64,000 nucleotides of DNA from assembly GCA_001579985.1 (NCBI GenBank), contig LRSR01008087.1, forward strand, positions 1 to 64,000. Direction: 5' to 3'. Within the stretch, counting starts at the first letter, position 1. Every line of letters starts with the position of its first letter. The translations under genes and the position numbers were made by a program. Source of the DNA: Hypsibius dujardini. Taxonomy: Eukaryota > Tardigrada > Eutardigrada > Parachela > Hypsibiidae. This document shows positions 43,584-56,742 of the stretch, piece by piece. The notes below the pieces were generated by a model. That model made no database searches, was not told the origin of the DNA, and saw only the letters and a program-made list of their open reading frames with translations.

Positions 43584-44311
43584 ATGTGGGACTTCGTTCT
43601 CTTCACAATGGCGGTGGTAGGCTGTCAAGCTCGCCCGAGCAGCGAGCCTCAAGTAGCACTACATGTTACCCTTCTGTCGGGATTAGAGGGCGACGGTTTG
43701 GATCTTCCTTGTTATCATGCGACCCAGCCGACAACTCAGCCAGACGCCGTGATTCACTGGGATAGGATTGGCGGGGCTGCGCTTCCAACTGGATCAAGCA
43801 CTACCGCGGACGGTTCGCTGCGCATTCCCCGCCTGGTTCCCGTAGACGGTGGCCTTTATGAGTGTCGTCTGGGAGATCACCAAACGAATTCCAGCCACCC
43901 CGGCCACGTGCAGCGAGTGATTCAAGTAATCGTTATACCCGGTAAATCCCTCATTGTTTTAACCTGAAAAACTCAAACCTCCCAGTGGCGGATTGACCGT
44001 TGAGACGACCAACCCCCCGTCACCCAAAATGCTCCCCCGCCCCCCGCAGTGCGAGTGGGGGTGGCGGAAATTTGTAGATTTTTTACATGCTTAAGCTTGT
44101 CCTCCCCCGGCCCGGTGAGGATGGGGAGGGGAATTTTTCTTGCCACGTCCTTCAGCAAGCTTGCCGACCTCAATCCGCCGTTGACATTACCTAGAATCAT
44201 TTGTTGTTCTCCATCATATTCAGCTCCTCCAAGAAGACCAGAAGTGACAACTGTTTGACTAATTGATTCATTTTATCACTTACAGCCCCGACTTCACCGC
44301 CTGCCAATTAG
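43584..44311 (+). CDS. Secreted single-Ig-domain protein
   Basis: Two exons (43584-43941 and 44286-44311) give 127 residues. A signal peptide (MWDFVLFTMAVVGCQA) is followed by one immunoglobulin domain. Landmarks are GDGLDLPC (first Cys), VIHWDRIGG (core Trp), LRIPRLVPVDGGLYECRLG (the D-x-G-x-Y-x-C of the F strand) and VIQVIVI (G strand). After the splice it ends PAPTSPPAN. Lone secreted Ig domains serve as ligands, decoys or immune recognition proteins. The Pro-rich ending looks like the start of a linker, so alternative splicing to further domains or a truncated gene is possible. The intron carries a hAT-like MITE. Confidence 0.72.
43983..44185. mobile_element. hAT-like MITE in Ig gene intron
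   Basis: Ends CAGTGGCGGATTGACC and, inverted, CGGCGGATTGAGG. G/C-run-rich interior. Same family as 29806-30025, and its right end also survives at about 20390 inside the F-box fragment. Confidence 0.65.
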
Positions 44312-45876
44312 ATTGTCAAACACGCTCGCTGACAGCCGCACCGGGATAAGAACCTGTAGGTCTTCATTGCAAAATACAAGCCAGAGTTGACGCGAAAATA
44401 ATAGTCGGGCTTACCAAATCAATTGATAAATATAGTTTTCAGTGGGGACTTTTCCATTTGGACAACACTACGGAGAGATGATAAAGTGAAATGACTCGCC
44501 ATTTTTACCGGCAGCAGTGTTGTATTTATCTGATTGACATAATTGCCGATGATATGCCCACGTCATTACCAATGTTATTTAAATATGCTAATATTACGCA
44601 TGCCTGGTTGTGACGTTTACAGCGCTGCCATGGCTGACATGGGCATTTATTTCTCTTGAAACAAGGTATCAACTAATTCAGTAGCCATCATGTTCCATTA
44701 AATATTGGAAAAAAATATTTAAATATTTACAAACACAATATTGTGTTTGTAAATACTTTTTTGCCAGCGCTTAGTCGCGCAAGGTGGTGTCTGAGCCTAT
44801 TTGCCGTGATTCTGCTTCATAAATGTGTTTAATCTCAGTCAAAGAGCTTCTCCTTAAACATGAGGCTCAAAACGTTAATGTTAATCCTCCTTGGGGCGTG
44901 TGAAGTAGAAGAGAATAGTCTACTAATACCATCAAGTTTTAGAAATCAACGGATGTTAAGTAAAATTAGCAGGTCCCTTGCGGCAGTTCGGTAGTCGCTA
45001 TTCATAACAAAAAATATCAATTGCAAAGGCAGAACAACATTACAGGGTAGTCAGCAAGCCTTGAGCTTTCCGTTGTGTGAACGCTGACAGGTTTTAAAAC
45101 AAACTGCAGCGTGTGAAATGCCCTAACCCAGTGCGGGGAGAGATGTTACACCAGCTGGAAAAACGACGTGGATAAAGATTCACAACCAACACTTAGGCGA
45201 ATAAAACCAACAACATCTGTATGTTCCTCTTTCAACGCTGCAAGGGACGGACTGGACTTGATCGTAGCTTTCTCATTTGTGACGCAGAGGAAGTCGAATC
45301 AAGATGACCTCTATTAGGCATTGATGGTAGACGTGCCACAACGCTGTCACACTGATAACTTGCCAAATTTGCACGAACGGTATTACGTTGAAGTTTCAAG
45401 TTAGAGGTTACTCTCAGTCTGACACACATGAGAATAGTGGTCATACCTAAAAAGGCCAAGGGAAGGTCCAGACAGTAGACCAGGTCGCTCGGTAAATATC
45501 TCGTATTATTATTATATCGAACGAACAGCGAAAATTATTATTATTATATCGCGCGAACAGGATAAATTACGATGGGGAGAGAATTTAGGAGATATACAGT
45601 GTTCTAAGCTTGCGATATTTGCACTGTCTTCTGTAGTCAACTGGCTCTCTAGATCAAACTTCCGCAATCTCGTCATGCAAGGCAGCGGCAGTAGTGTGTG
45701 ACCAGTCGGTGTACAATCTTTTTTTATCACATTACGTTGTGTTGATTGTTGTTTTTGTTATTGCAAACTGAAATCAGCGGTTTGAGTAGATTGGTTGTCG
45801 ATCTAATTTCTTGAATTCCACACTATGAATTTGACAAGAATATTTTTTTGCAGCGTCGCGCGAATAATCTTGGGCC
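44312..45876. other. Intergenic with short palindrome and tandem pair
   Basis: 44722-44757 is a near-perfect hairpin (TATTTACAAACACAATATTG and its inverse). 45498-45560 has two copies of a unit ending 'attattattatatcg' followed by 'cgaacag'. No gene is supported. Confidence 0.55.
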
Positions 45877-46050
45877 ATGCCGCCGGTTGCCGATGGAGAT
45901 TTAACTTTTGGACTGCCGCGTAATGCCGCATCGCGTAAAATTGGAGGTTTTTTGCAGCCTCCGCGGCTGGAAAGTCACGCGGTTCTCTGCATCAACGTCA
46001 TGTCGTCTAAACATGCGTTCAAAGTTGCATTTCATATGTCTCCCCATTTA
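45877..46050 (+). CDS. Possible galectin-like exon
   Basis: A 58-codon frame begins ATG and stops at a good donor (CATTTA|GTAAGAG), preceded by a poly-T acceptor at about 45853. The end of the exon (VLCINVMSS...FKVAFHMSPHL) loosely resembles the galectin pattern of an INL strand followed by HFNPR. I could not find the next exon with the expected N-T-x-x-x-W-x-x-E-E. Weak call. Confidence 0.25.
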
Positions 46051-47367
46051 GTAAGAGTATAAACAACCATCTGCACGAAAGCTTCAAAAAAAATAAGGAT
46101 TGTTCAGAGGGAGACTCCAGAATCCATGTATCTATCCAAATAAATGTTTTATTGCTAAAAATAAATACATTTTTTTAGCTTTGGCATTTGACTTTGGGGA
46201 ACTTTCAAAGTATGGGCATAACGTAAAAAAATTTAACTGAGCTTTTTTTAGCTGAGTCAAAAACATATTCGGATTTGACTGAAGTCAAGGGAAATTTGTT
46301 TCAACATCTGAGGGGGGAGACGGGAGCCCGCCGTGCGAGGTCCGCTAAACTAGGGGAATTACACAAAATCGAAATATTCAAAGCTCCGCCCCTTCATACT
46401 GAGAAATATTTTTATTGGCTCCAATTGATTTCAAATAGTCTTTTGGATAGAATAGTTTCAGTTAATTAGTAAATAACTGATTATTTTTTCAAAAAAAAAA
46501 TCCGCCACTGTGCTCATAATTTCAAAATTTCACGAGTCAAATGCCAGACGGAACTACAACAAACATTTTTTTTAAATTAACTAGTTTTGATGCTGCTAGT
46601 GCTAAAAATTGAGACCTGATCTCACGGCTCACCCATGAAAGGGTAATGATAACTTTGTTAAGAGATCGTTCAACAATTACGTAAGCGTTCGATATTATGC
46701 GGCCTTACCCCTACCTCCCTCTGTCAGAGCTCGTCATTATTTCTCTTTACCCCCCCTCCCCTGAACTTCAAACGCTTATGTCAGCGCCGTTGGAACCCCC
46801 TATACGTCAAAATTTTTATTAGAAAAGGCAATCACGAATAACGCCAGGAATTTATTGTAAACCGACGGTCTCTTCGCTTGAAATAGAAGATTTGCTATTC
46901 CAATGCGCTGGTGCAGAAGGCATCAAGTAGATGTAGCCCCCCAGTGACGTACCTGTTTTTCTGGTGGAGCCATTGGAACTCTTGTCAGTACTAGTATAAT
47001 GCTCAAATGAAGGGAAGAATAATGGCATGCGGGTCTATAAAATGTTACTGAAATACACGTTTTTTCAAACTCTCAAAATCAAGGACATTTTGAGATTTAA
47101 AATTGTTGACGTAATCCAAGGACAGACACCCACCCCCTATACGTAAGAGCTCGTCATCGATTGCTAACACGTACCCCCCTAAATTCGATGACATAATTGT
47201 TGAATGACTCCTTATTGGGTTTTCAAATCTCATGTCGACCCCTGTCAGACACTATTTACTGGTTGACTATATATCTAGGGTATAGTTCCGTCTTGAAATC
47301 AGTGCGCAATTGCGCCTTCTCCCCCCCCCAGAGCTACTACATGATTCAGAATTAAGGATAACATGCG
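46051..47367. other. Intergenic, nothing firm
   Basis: 46390-46450 has the arm-like 'ctccaattgatttcaaatag' of the family 1 foldbacks. 46498-46512 carries a hAT-like end (AAATCCGCCACTGTG). No gene was found. Confidence 0.4.
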
Positions 47368-49364
47368 CTATTTGTTCACAACTTCTAGATCACCGGCATA
47401 ATTCCATGGCGCAACCTCGCCCGACGCGAAGATCCCGTACACAATCATCGTAAAAATTCGAATCCCTCCCGAGAGGTAAAAAATAATCTGCCAATTCAAA
47501 ACAGACTGCCCGTCCGGACCGGCGGTAATCAAACCAACCGAGTACGGAGAAATAATACCCGGCACATTAGCAATGGTATTTGAAAACGAAAATATGGTTG
47601 ACGCGAAGGCCAACGACAAATCCAAGCTGTTAACTTGATAGCTCGACTGTGTCAGTCCGGAAAATCCGACAGAAACGGTCAGCAGCGTCACTGCTGCAAC
47701 CCAATCACAGCCGACATAGCCGACGGTGATTAAAGCCACGGCTGGGATTAAATTCCCAACGGTGTTGAAGAGCTTCCGGCAGTTCGTTGTCGAGAGGTAT
47801 TTGTGATGTCGGAGGTAGTCTGAGGCATAGCCTGACGATACGGAAAAGATCCAAAGGGCTAGGTGAGGTAGAGCGGAAAATACTCCATTGGCCGAAAGCT
47901 CAAAGTTTAGAATGTTCCTCATGTAAGTTGGGAGATTGGTTAGAAGCGTGTAATTGCCCCAGTTTTGGCCAAAATGAGCGAAGACAATAGCCCACACCGG
48001 AAGGGATGTCAGAATCCTTCTCCATGGTACTGGTGGTGAGGGTTTAGGGTCCGTGTTTGTCGTGATCTTTTCCGCACTGCCTGTGATGAGTTTCAGTTCG
48101 TCGTCGGTGATGCCGGGATGTTCGGAAGGTGAATTGTAGACGAAGACCTGGAAGAGGATGAACCAGAACCCGGTAACGCCGCTGTAGACGTAGAAAATGT
48201 ACTCCCAGCCTAAGTAGTCACCAATGAAGCCAGATACGCCCAGGACAACAACGTTGCCGATGGGGGCACCGGCTGCGACAAGGGTGGACATTCTCGTGCG
48301 TTCTCGGGAGGGACTCCATTTGGAGAGGAGATGGTGGAGGGCTGGGAAGCAGATTGCCTGCAACGAAAGTACACGTGGCACCTCATCTTCAGACAAATTG
48401 TCTCATAATCTTAAGTTAGAAATCCGTCCGACAGACAGACAGACAGCCAAACAGACAGACAGACAGACAGACAGTGACAGACAGTGACAGATTAGATCAA
48501 ACTATCTGGGAACTGGATTTAATGACGCATAGGACTGAAATTTATCAGAACAAGAAATGCTATTCTGCCATGACAACAATGATCTCTTCGGTATGATTTA
48601 AATCTTTTTCAATATATTTTAGTATTGACGAATTTTTGTGCTATGATCATCGAATACTCCAAACATCCGTGTATTTTTGAAGAATTGGCCGCTAAGTGCC
48701 TGTAGATTCATTTCTTATTTCGCGCAATGACTGAATCGGACTTTATTAGAGCTCACTAGGGGAAGTTATTATCTTACAGTTGAAAGTCCCTCTGCAACGC
48801 GTATAGCTATGACCGCTCCATAATGATAACCGGATGCGATTGGTGTTATGACCGTCAATATGCCCGCTATCAGAATTCCCAGTCCAAAAGGAAGCTTACC
48901 ACCGAATCTTCTCGCTAACCAGCCGCCTGGAATTTGGGCCACGATGTAACCGTAAAAATAGGAGCCAAGGATGTGGCCTTGAATTGTCGAGTCCCATTCA
49001 AACCGCGGACTCTGCAAACTCATATTTCAACCGATTACTAAAACACGTTAATATCACGATTAAGCAACAGCATGCTTAAGCTAGAACTTTACCTTTGTAT
49101 GTCCTATGGCTTTGGCTGAACTGAGGCCTGCTGGCTCCGGACAAATTTCAAGCAACACCGGGATGATTGTGACTTGGTTTTCCGTACTATTCACATAGCC
49201 TGTCGAGTTGGCTGACAAAGAATAGTTACTGGACGGAACTACTGGCGGTTTAACCATGGCAACAATGGCAATTGACAGGGCCACTCGAGTAGTGTAAATG
49301 TTAAAGACCCCCAAGCATAGCAGAATAGTCAGCCAATGACGTTTTCCCACATTTAGCTCCAACA
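47368..49364 (-). CDS. SLC17-type anion transporter (MFS), 5' end missing
   Basis: Major facilitator protein of the SLC17 family (sialin and vesicular or sodium-phosphate relatives), moving organic anions across lysosomal, vesicular or plasma membrane. Exons 49364-49093, 49011-48778 and 48357-47368 join in phase 0. Landmarks are YTTRVALSIAIVAMV (TM1), a glycosylatable loop with several NxS/T sites, FEWDSTIQGHILGSYFYGY, the MFS signature IPGGWLARRFGGK, and SKWSPSRERTRM between TM4 and TM5. Helices continue to the C terminus (FYLSGGIRIFTMIVYGIF), which ends WNYAGDLEVVNK. The first exon visible has an acceptor (TGTACAG) but no ATG, so a start exon lies above 49364 and was not found. Intron 2 carries a CAGA microsatellite (48426-48490). 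Confidence 0.88.
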
Positions 49365-49435
49365 CTGTACAAGGCAACGATAGTAAAAAGAGTAAACATA
49401 CTTTACTCAACAGGAATGATTCTCAAAGCGAAAAC

Positions 49436-49560
49436 TCAGATTACACTATATATTTTAATACATATTTTTACTATATATATTACTATAATATGGATATATA
49501 TATATATATTACTATAATATGGATAAATATATATGTTATTATACATTTACTATATATTTC
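49436..49560. repeat. AT-rich tandem tract
   Basis: A TATATATA run and two near copies of 'ttactataatatggata' lie 5' of the SLC17 gene. Confidence 0.8.
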
Positions 49561-49599
49561 CTAAATAGTCCCGTTAAAATGTTTTGTTTTGGTTGCAAT

Positions 49600-50020
49600 A
49601 CGTTTTTATGGGAAATCTAAAGGTTGGAAAAACAATAAAAGATTCATTTTTTTGGTGTTTCACTGAGATAATGTTGATGAAATTGTTTTGACAGAATCCC
49701 TTCTAGAATTCAGTTTGGATTTGATTGGCATCAACCGATTATTTGTCCTGACTCCAAGGCGGAGCTATGGACCGATTTTTGCGAGTGTCGATCGCATTTC
49801 CAATTTCTTTCACAACCCACCAGTTGCTCCGTCCCCTGAGTTCACAGAAATATTCGGCTGATGCCAATCGATTCCAAATCGAATTTTATGTGATAGAGTT
49901 TTAAATTAAATTAATTTAAATTACTTCAATGCATCGCAATTTCTCAGTGAAAACCAAGAAAAATGAAATCTTCAATTGTATTCCAATCTTTGAAATTCCG
50001 CAAAAAAACTTACTTGAAAC
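49600..50020. mobile_element. Foldback transposon, family 1
   Basis: The inner arms 'gatttgattggcatcaaccg' and 'ctgatgccaatcgattcc' are mirrored around a centre with GGCGGAGCTATGGACC, as in 19250-19965. The outer arms are diverged. No coding capacity. Confidence 0.7.
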
Positions 50021-53000
50021 AAAAAGGCAAGATATAAATGAAAATCATTACAATTACCTGACCACCCAAAATTATATAGTTAATCGATTCTGAGTTGTCG
50101 CTTTGAACATCATTCCTGGTGAGAACAAGTTTGTGGATGAAAAGGCATACAGTAATTCCTTACAGCTCCATTTTGTGGATGGCTTAGCCTGATCACTGAG
50201 GGCGGTGTTTACGCTGTCCGAAATGTGAAATTTAGCACCACCCATATTTGATAAAAACAGTTCAACTTCAGATCAAATGAGGATTATGTCAGTTGTAGTC
50301 CTTTCCCCTTGCCGGCGTTGTCAGTTCGTGAAAAAAGTTGCGCGACAGGCTCCACTATTACTACGTTGACTGTGCAATGCCATAGGGTGATTGATTTACA
50401 TAAGTGAGTGAATAATTAGCAACACAGCTACTTGAGTGCTTGGATCATTTGAAGGGTGTTATCCTTGATTTGATTGCGGCTGACTAAACTGTAAACAGTT
50501 CTCATCGTGCTGTAGTACGTGTAAATGGGAGGTTATGTGTAACACAGCGGCGTGTGACTGTGCCAAATTGAGTCCATACCTGAGATAAATTAATGTGAAG
50601 TGCCGCGCAATCAAGGTTAATAGCGAGATAAGGGGCTGTTGCAAAACACCACCCCACAATTGCCCAATTTTCGATTTCACCGTGTACCGTTTTTCGTGTG
50701 TGTATAATTTGTACCAGTGCAAACGGTAGGTCTGTAAGTCACTGTATATGAAAGGTCCGAGGTCGCTCCACCTCTCGCTCCTGGGTGGTGCATTTTTTAG
50801 CTTAGGCTGCAAGCCTCCTCCCCCCATCATCAAACAATCAACCGAATAATTACATTCCTTATTCGCGATTTGGTGGAGTGGAGAAGATTGCCAATCAAAG
50901 TTCTTCGTTTATGAACGTTAACTGTATTGTATTTGGTCAATCAATCAACGTTATTGCAAAAGCATTAAAGTGCCTGCCGTAATAGGAATCTTTCCCGATT
51001 TTCTCCATCTTGAACGGAACCGAGGGGGACCAGTCATATTTTCTAAAATCATGGTTTGATAGTACGTATCCATAAAAAAAAGTTGGGCTCGATCTCAGAG
51101 TAACACAGGTAAATATTCCCTTGTAAGCAGCATTTTTGGGAATTTTTTGGAAAGCCCCTCGTCTCCATCGCCTTCAATCAGAAAAATGTTGCCCTCTGAG
51201 TTTGATGAATGAGAGGAAACTCTTTTTTTTGATCAAAATTCAAAGGACTCGATAAACAACCTCAGATAACATAATCAAGGAGAAAAGCGAACCGTCTTTC
51301 GTTGGGTGCTCTGCTACGCGCGCAATTGGCGACCAGATAATAAAACAGCCCGTAAGATGCAATAGAGGTTTGCAAAATCTTCAAAAAGTAGTCAAACTAT
51401 TCAAAGTCTGATGAGTAAGTCGTCGCTCTTGAAGGCTGTATCAATGTTTGTGTCCTGATAATCGGATTCACAGATCAGAAACCGAAAAACAATGAGTCGG
51501 AACACTTTAAAATGACACATTTTTAACTAATACTTCACGCTCCGAAACGTCTTTTTTGGAAAACGTTGGTAAAGCCGAATTCCAAATTTTGCCAACATTT
51601 TTATCAAAAAATTGAATTTCAAAGGGGTTCACTGAAACTCTGGAGGATTCCTGTTCCCGATGGTTTTACCGTATCAACTTCGATTTCTTAACAAGGTGTA
51701 ATTCTACGAGCGTTGAAGCTTCCCTTTTTAAAATTCAACGTGGAATCGATTTTAATGAGCAAAATCTTGTGAGTCCTACAACTTAGCACAAAAGGACGTT
51801 TATCAGCCCTATTGTTAAAATCGAGGAACAAGGCATCCACAAGATTTAATGAAACAGTGACAACAGAAGATACTGCACTGATACACATTGTCAAACTAAA
51901 GTTTTTCGCCAGTCCGTCCACATTTTTACCGTCGCGATTGCATATCATCGAGCCGTTGCCCGGGATGGCGCGCTAAGCTCGAAAGGGGGGAATCAACCCG
52001 GGATCTTTAGCCGCCATCCCAGCTGCCGAGGCATGGTTTCGTAAGGCTGCGTCGTGACGCTCCTAGAATTAGTTATCGAGGTTATCGAGTAAGCAGAGCA
52101 TAAAATAAGAAATTTTCAATGTCCAACTTTCAAAATCTAATTTTTTTTTCGGCTCGCGCTTGCGCCAGAAATCAGGTGGTCCGTTCACATTAAATTTTTG
52201 CCCAAATGGCCTATCCCGCTGGCAAGTACAGTGTACACGTGGTTTTTAATGCCTTCTGGGCTTGCCGCGTGCACGTGTACCCTTCGAATTCTGTGACAAC
52301 CACATTGGTTTTACCGTACAATTCGTGAGTTCCCACATCCCCATAACAAAACAGCGGAAATTTCTTCACTTTCCATAAACTGCTGCCTAATATCGAAACT
52401 CGATCGCAAAACTCCTCGGATTTGAGCTTTTTTAATGTTCAGCTTTTTAGATTTTAAAGAATTCTTTCTGAATGATCAACGTTTTTTCTTATATTCAACG
52501 TTATTTTATGCTCTGCGAGTAAGGCATGAAATATGATGGTTACTCGGACTTGGAGTTTAAACAAACCAGTCGTCATTTTATTATGTCCCTTTAAAAGTGC
52601 ATTCATTGGTCTTCAGATGTTATTATTGTTAAATGATTAGTTGTTAACATGGATTCTCGAACAAAAAGTACAAACAGCGTATGCAAGTTGATGAGAGTCC
52701 GTACCTAAGCGTTTAACGCGACGGTGTCTCCGCCAAAAAATGATACAGAAGACAACACAAAAATCGTTCAGCAAATGCCGATCTGTTTCATGGTAGCTAA
52801 AGTGTTTGAAGAACGAAGGCCACAATAACAACGATAAGATAAGTCACGCCAAAGTGACCAAAGAGCCAAAATGATTGTAAAGAATTATTAAAGACAACCA
52901 TTGTAACAATGAGGTACTTTTGTCTTGAGATTACGGTTCTGAATGTTGATCTTTTATGTTGGAAGCATTGCATGCTAAAAATAAGTTTGGGTGGTCAACG

Positions 53001-53888
53001 TGCAAAACATTTTTTACTCGGCAGGGGTAGATGCCTTATTTTGGGATTATTATGGAACAAAAAACTTGCTTGTTGAACAAAACGCTTGTAATTCAGTTGA
53101 AACACACGAAATATCAACCATCGTGAAAGCGGAAACGGGTTTCTCCGATCACACACAGACCCGGAGATACATTGTATATCGTGTTCCGGGCTTGATTGGT
53201 TGATACACCATTGGTTCATCTCAACCAATACATTGCAGAATGCAATTTTGTTTTTTAAATTACTAAAAGTATTCAAGCATTCTTACAAAATATATTGAAA
53301 TTTCATTTTAGAACGTGGTTGCAACTGGGAAAAAATATTGGTAAACATGTCTGGAACAAGAGAGCCAAAACAGCGATGCAGCAATCATCAGAATTCGCAC
53401 CGTGTTGATGGCGGCACCGCTCTCCTTTTGGGTTAAATTTTTTACGGTATTCCTCTTGGTCGGAAATTCTCAATCTATTATATGTATTTTGCCGAAGTCT
53501 TCTAAAAAATTTCAAAAATAAGTCTGCGTGCTGGAAAATATTTGTTTGGGGAAAAATGTGAAACTTGCTAATCAATCAGTCAAGCTCCGGTCCATAGCGC
53601 AAAGTGGAGCATCAATGCATGCGGCTCCGACGGCCTGGGAGACGGCAAGTGTGGCAAATCTCTTGGATCCACTTCGCTCCGCTGCTGCAACGGATGTGCG
53701 AAAGTGAACATAATGCCTGAGTACAAAAGTACTAGAAATATATGAAGAACGTGCCTGAATATCTGTCGATGTCTTTCAGTATTTCCTTCGAAAAAGAGAA
53801 CATCCACAGCTGCCACCAGTGAGAACCTTGTTTTCAAGTAATCTTAAGAGGGTTGTCGTGACTGTTCATAAACTCTTGCCTTTTCTAG
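50021..53888. other. Long gene-poor stretch
   Basis: No gene with family similarity. 51300-51520 is an old copy of the repeat at 31170-31400. A hairpin-like 'gtgtacacgtgg ... gcacgtgtac' lies near 52232-52280. 53568-53625 is a fragment of the outer arm of the 19250 foldback family. A 124-codon frame at 50833-50459 (minus) has no recognisable features. Confidence 0.5.
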
Positions 53889-54063
53889 TTTCCCAGAAGC
53901 GGGAGCTGTTATATGGGGAACAAGCTACGATTCCGCTCTGAGCATTTGCCTCAGTGGGAAAAATCTGTGCTTGGTGGGTCAGCTGGCCTGTCATAACGGA
54001 ACGACAGCTGCGACCTGCTACACTAATTTTGCTAATTTTGAGAAACTTCAAGCGATCTCCTGA
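53889..54063 (+). CDS. Possible terminal exon of a Cys-containing protein
   Basis: After a plausible acceptor (CTTTTCTAG) a 58-codon frame runs to TGA. Residues include AVIWGTSYDSALSICLSGKN and then four more cysteines with an NGT glycosylation site. It looks like the end of a secreted protein, but no upstream exon was found and I recognise no family. Confidence 0.22.
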
Positions 54064-54189
54064 TTGCAAAACTCAAATCTAAACGAAAACGAACGTCACG
54101 GGTATGCTTCCCAATGCCTAAATGCATTGTATCGTATGTTTAATTGTTCAGTGGTTAATAATACTTTTGAGCATACAGCCTCATAATCC

Positions 54190-54300
54190 ACATGTAGCAA
54201 AACCCTTACGCTAAATTAGTTATGTCTTTTAACTCGATAATACACACTGACCAAATCAAATGGCATAACTCGGCTAGCGTAAGGTCTTTGTCTACTTTGT
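54190..54300. mobile_element. Small MITE, second copy
   Basis: Inverted ends GTAGCAAAACCCTTACGCTA and TAGCGTAAGGTCTTTGTCTA. The interior ('taatacacac', 'aaatggcataa') matches the element in scramblase B intron 4. Confidence 0.75.
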
Positions 54301-55101
54301 ATAATGGTGTAAACGTCGGATTAATGCCATCTAACAGAATTAATCCCCAAAGATACCTGAAGTTTCGCTTCTTTTCAAACTGCTCGCATGATACATTGTG
54401 GCCAGTGGAGTGCAATAACAATGGCACGTTGTTGTCTGGGTAAGTCAGAAATAAAAAACAGAATCAGTCTCCGAGTTATCTATTTGCGACTGAAAGGATA
54501 AGTTCTTACAAGTAAAATATACTTTTTCAATAGCGACTGTAATGCCGGTGTTGAGATCAATTGGTCAGATGCCTCCCCCCCCCCAACATGCAAATCTACG
54601 CGTTGGTTAAGTGAAGTAACCACACACACTGCCTTTCTCGTTCACATCAATCCATCATGTACTGTCCGCAAACAATGCAGTGTAATTTATGCAATCTGCA
54701 AACAGCAGGCGCCGACCATCTGTTATCCGGCGAACGTCTCAAATAATTACAAATCCATTGGACAAATTGCACCATTTCGGCGATCCACTGCAATGGAACA
54801 GTTATTGCGGTTGATAATTAACTGACAACCGCGAACCACATGTGTTCGGCAAGCAGTCGACAATTATTTTCGCAGTGTAAGGCTTTTGAATTAACATAAT
54901 AAAGCAAACTGGTGCGCTAGAATGGATCCGAAGGCCTAGTTGCACGAAATATATCTCGAAACTATAGTTTGACTTGTCAATGAACATAATGGCCAATAAT
55001 TTGATGAAAACAGTTTGCCCGTTGCCACCCCACTATTTCAAGAACTGCAGCGTAGTTGAAGGACTTTCATTCAGATTAATTTTCAGTTGAGATTATTAAC
55101 C

Positions 55102-56742
55102 ATGAAGCAGACCGCCGCATTTCAGTTAGCGTTATTCGCGTCGTGTTGGCTGATGCTCGTTTGTCAGCAAACCAGTGGCCCCTACGAACAAACGGCAAGC
55201 GCGTGCACAAATGACGAAGGTTAGCATACAAATATATATTTGCTGTGTTAACAAAGTGGTTTTTTTTATTGTTTCTACAATATTTGAAAGTTTGACGATC
55301 GGCTGTGAATTCAATTTTTATTTTATTTCAGTTAACATTACAAATAAATTTCGGCATTAACAAAAGATCATCTTTATTGAATGCTGACAAGTATTGTATG
55401 TTGTTACATTTTAGAATCTTATTTGAAATGCCAAAAATATGGAAGACGTACGTCAATCATTTTTAACAATGGAACGATTTAAAATTCATTTTTACTTTTC
55501 TTAAAAAAGTAAAATACGAAATTTAAGCACATCTCTGACTTGAATGCTATTTTCAAAAGTCAGTGCACGTGTCTACCATGATGATAGTGCACCAGCTGGA
55601 ACGTCACTGTTTTATTGTCTTCAGTGTACTTCAAACAGCTGTTGCGGACACAGGCGTTGGGGGAGAATCTGCTGCACCAGATCGCCGTGGACCATCCTAA
55701 CACTCCGGCGGACGACAGCCAGGGGCACTACCTCAACTTGATCTGCCAAAAAGATCGCGGCAATCAAATCCTCTTCCTGTTGGCCGCTAACCGAACCGGC
55801 GGCCTTGCAAGTGATGCAGCCTGTCTCGCACAGAGCAAGAGTTTATTCTCCGTAGTTGGAGAAGTTTTGACACATGGGGACGATAAGATTGCGGAGGCTG
55901 CTGGTGGTGCCTCACTCGCCGGTGAAGGTAAGGTCGTAAAAAATAATTTAAAATTGGGCATTCCACCATCCGCGGTATGTCAAGCGGTGTGGGCGTTAAT
56001 TAGCCACTTGTGCTTTCTTGTGAGTCATCAATCAATGTAATTGAAGCAACTCCCTAATGGCTTACACTAACTGATCTCGATAATTAAGCGGGAAAAATCG
56101 GAGTCAATACGTTTGTAAAACATCAAATCTGCTTGTTTTTGCACTCTGGCATACATATACGAGTTAAAATAAAAATTGACTCGTCCGGAAATTGGTTGAT
56201 CGAGAATCATGTTAAAATTTTTTTTTAAATTAAATTGAAATTTACGTTTACGATTAGTAAAACAATAAATGAGTGATGAAAATTTACGCTAATTTTTCTG
56301 GTCGCAAACCTGATGGAGGCTCAGTTTGAGCAAAAGAATAAACGGTTGCCTTTCAAACCCTTAGTCTTGGCTCGTACAGTATTCGTCTGCCTTTCGGTTA
56401 AAATATGAATAATACGTTCTTCACTAGGTACTGCAACTACGTTCGTCCTAGACACTGGCTAAAAAATAGAGTGCATTGTTCTACATGTTTGCTTCCCCCG
56501 CAGCTTTCTACCACAACACCATCCAAGCGGTCGGAAATGGCCTCAACACCGTCATAGCGTTAGCCAATGCCAACGCAAAAAACGCCAATCCTGGAAAGTA
56601 TTTACAAAGGATTATAGACTTCAGTAACGCAATCGCTGCGGTGACGGCTCTGAACAGCGCCAACGACGCTGCAAACTGCTTCGCGGTAAGCAGTCGGCTT
56701 GGTGTAACCCTTCAGGCAGTTCTCGCCACTCTTAATGAATAA
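55102..56742 (+). CDS. Secreted helical protein, family not recognised
   Basis: Three exons (55102-55219, 55625-55927, 56504-56742), all junctions phase 1, give 219 residues. An N-terminal signal peptide (hydrophobic LALFASCWLMLVC) is followed by a predominantly helix-forming, Ala/Asn/Leu-rich chain with cysteines at spaced points (ICQKD, AACLAQ, NCFAV). The exon 2 product contains DHPNTPADDSQGHYLN and ILFLLAANRTGG; exon 3 contains NTVIALANANAKNANPGKY. No catalytic motif or known domain is visible. Codon use and clean splice sites make it a convincing gene. Secretion is inferred from the signal peptide; the function is unknown and it may be lineage specific. Confidence 0.75.

Noticed and set aside
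50459-50833. 124-codon minus-strand frame
   Set aside because: Gly/Met-run start and no domain; composition unlike the real exons nearby.
51950-52090. GC-rich stretch resembling a folded RNA
   Set aside because: I tried to fit a tRNA cloverleaf and found no T-loop consensus or acceptor pairing.
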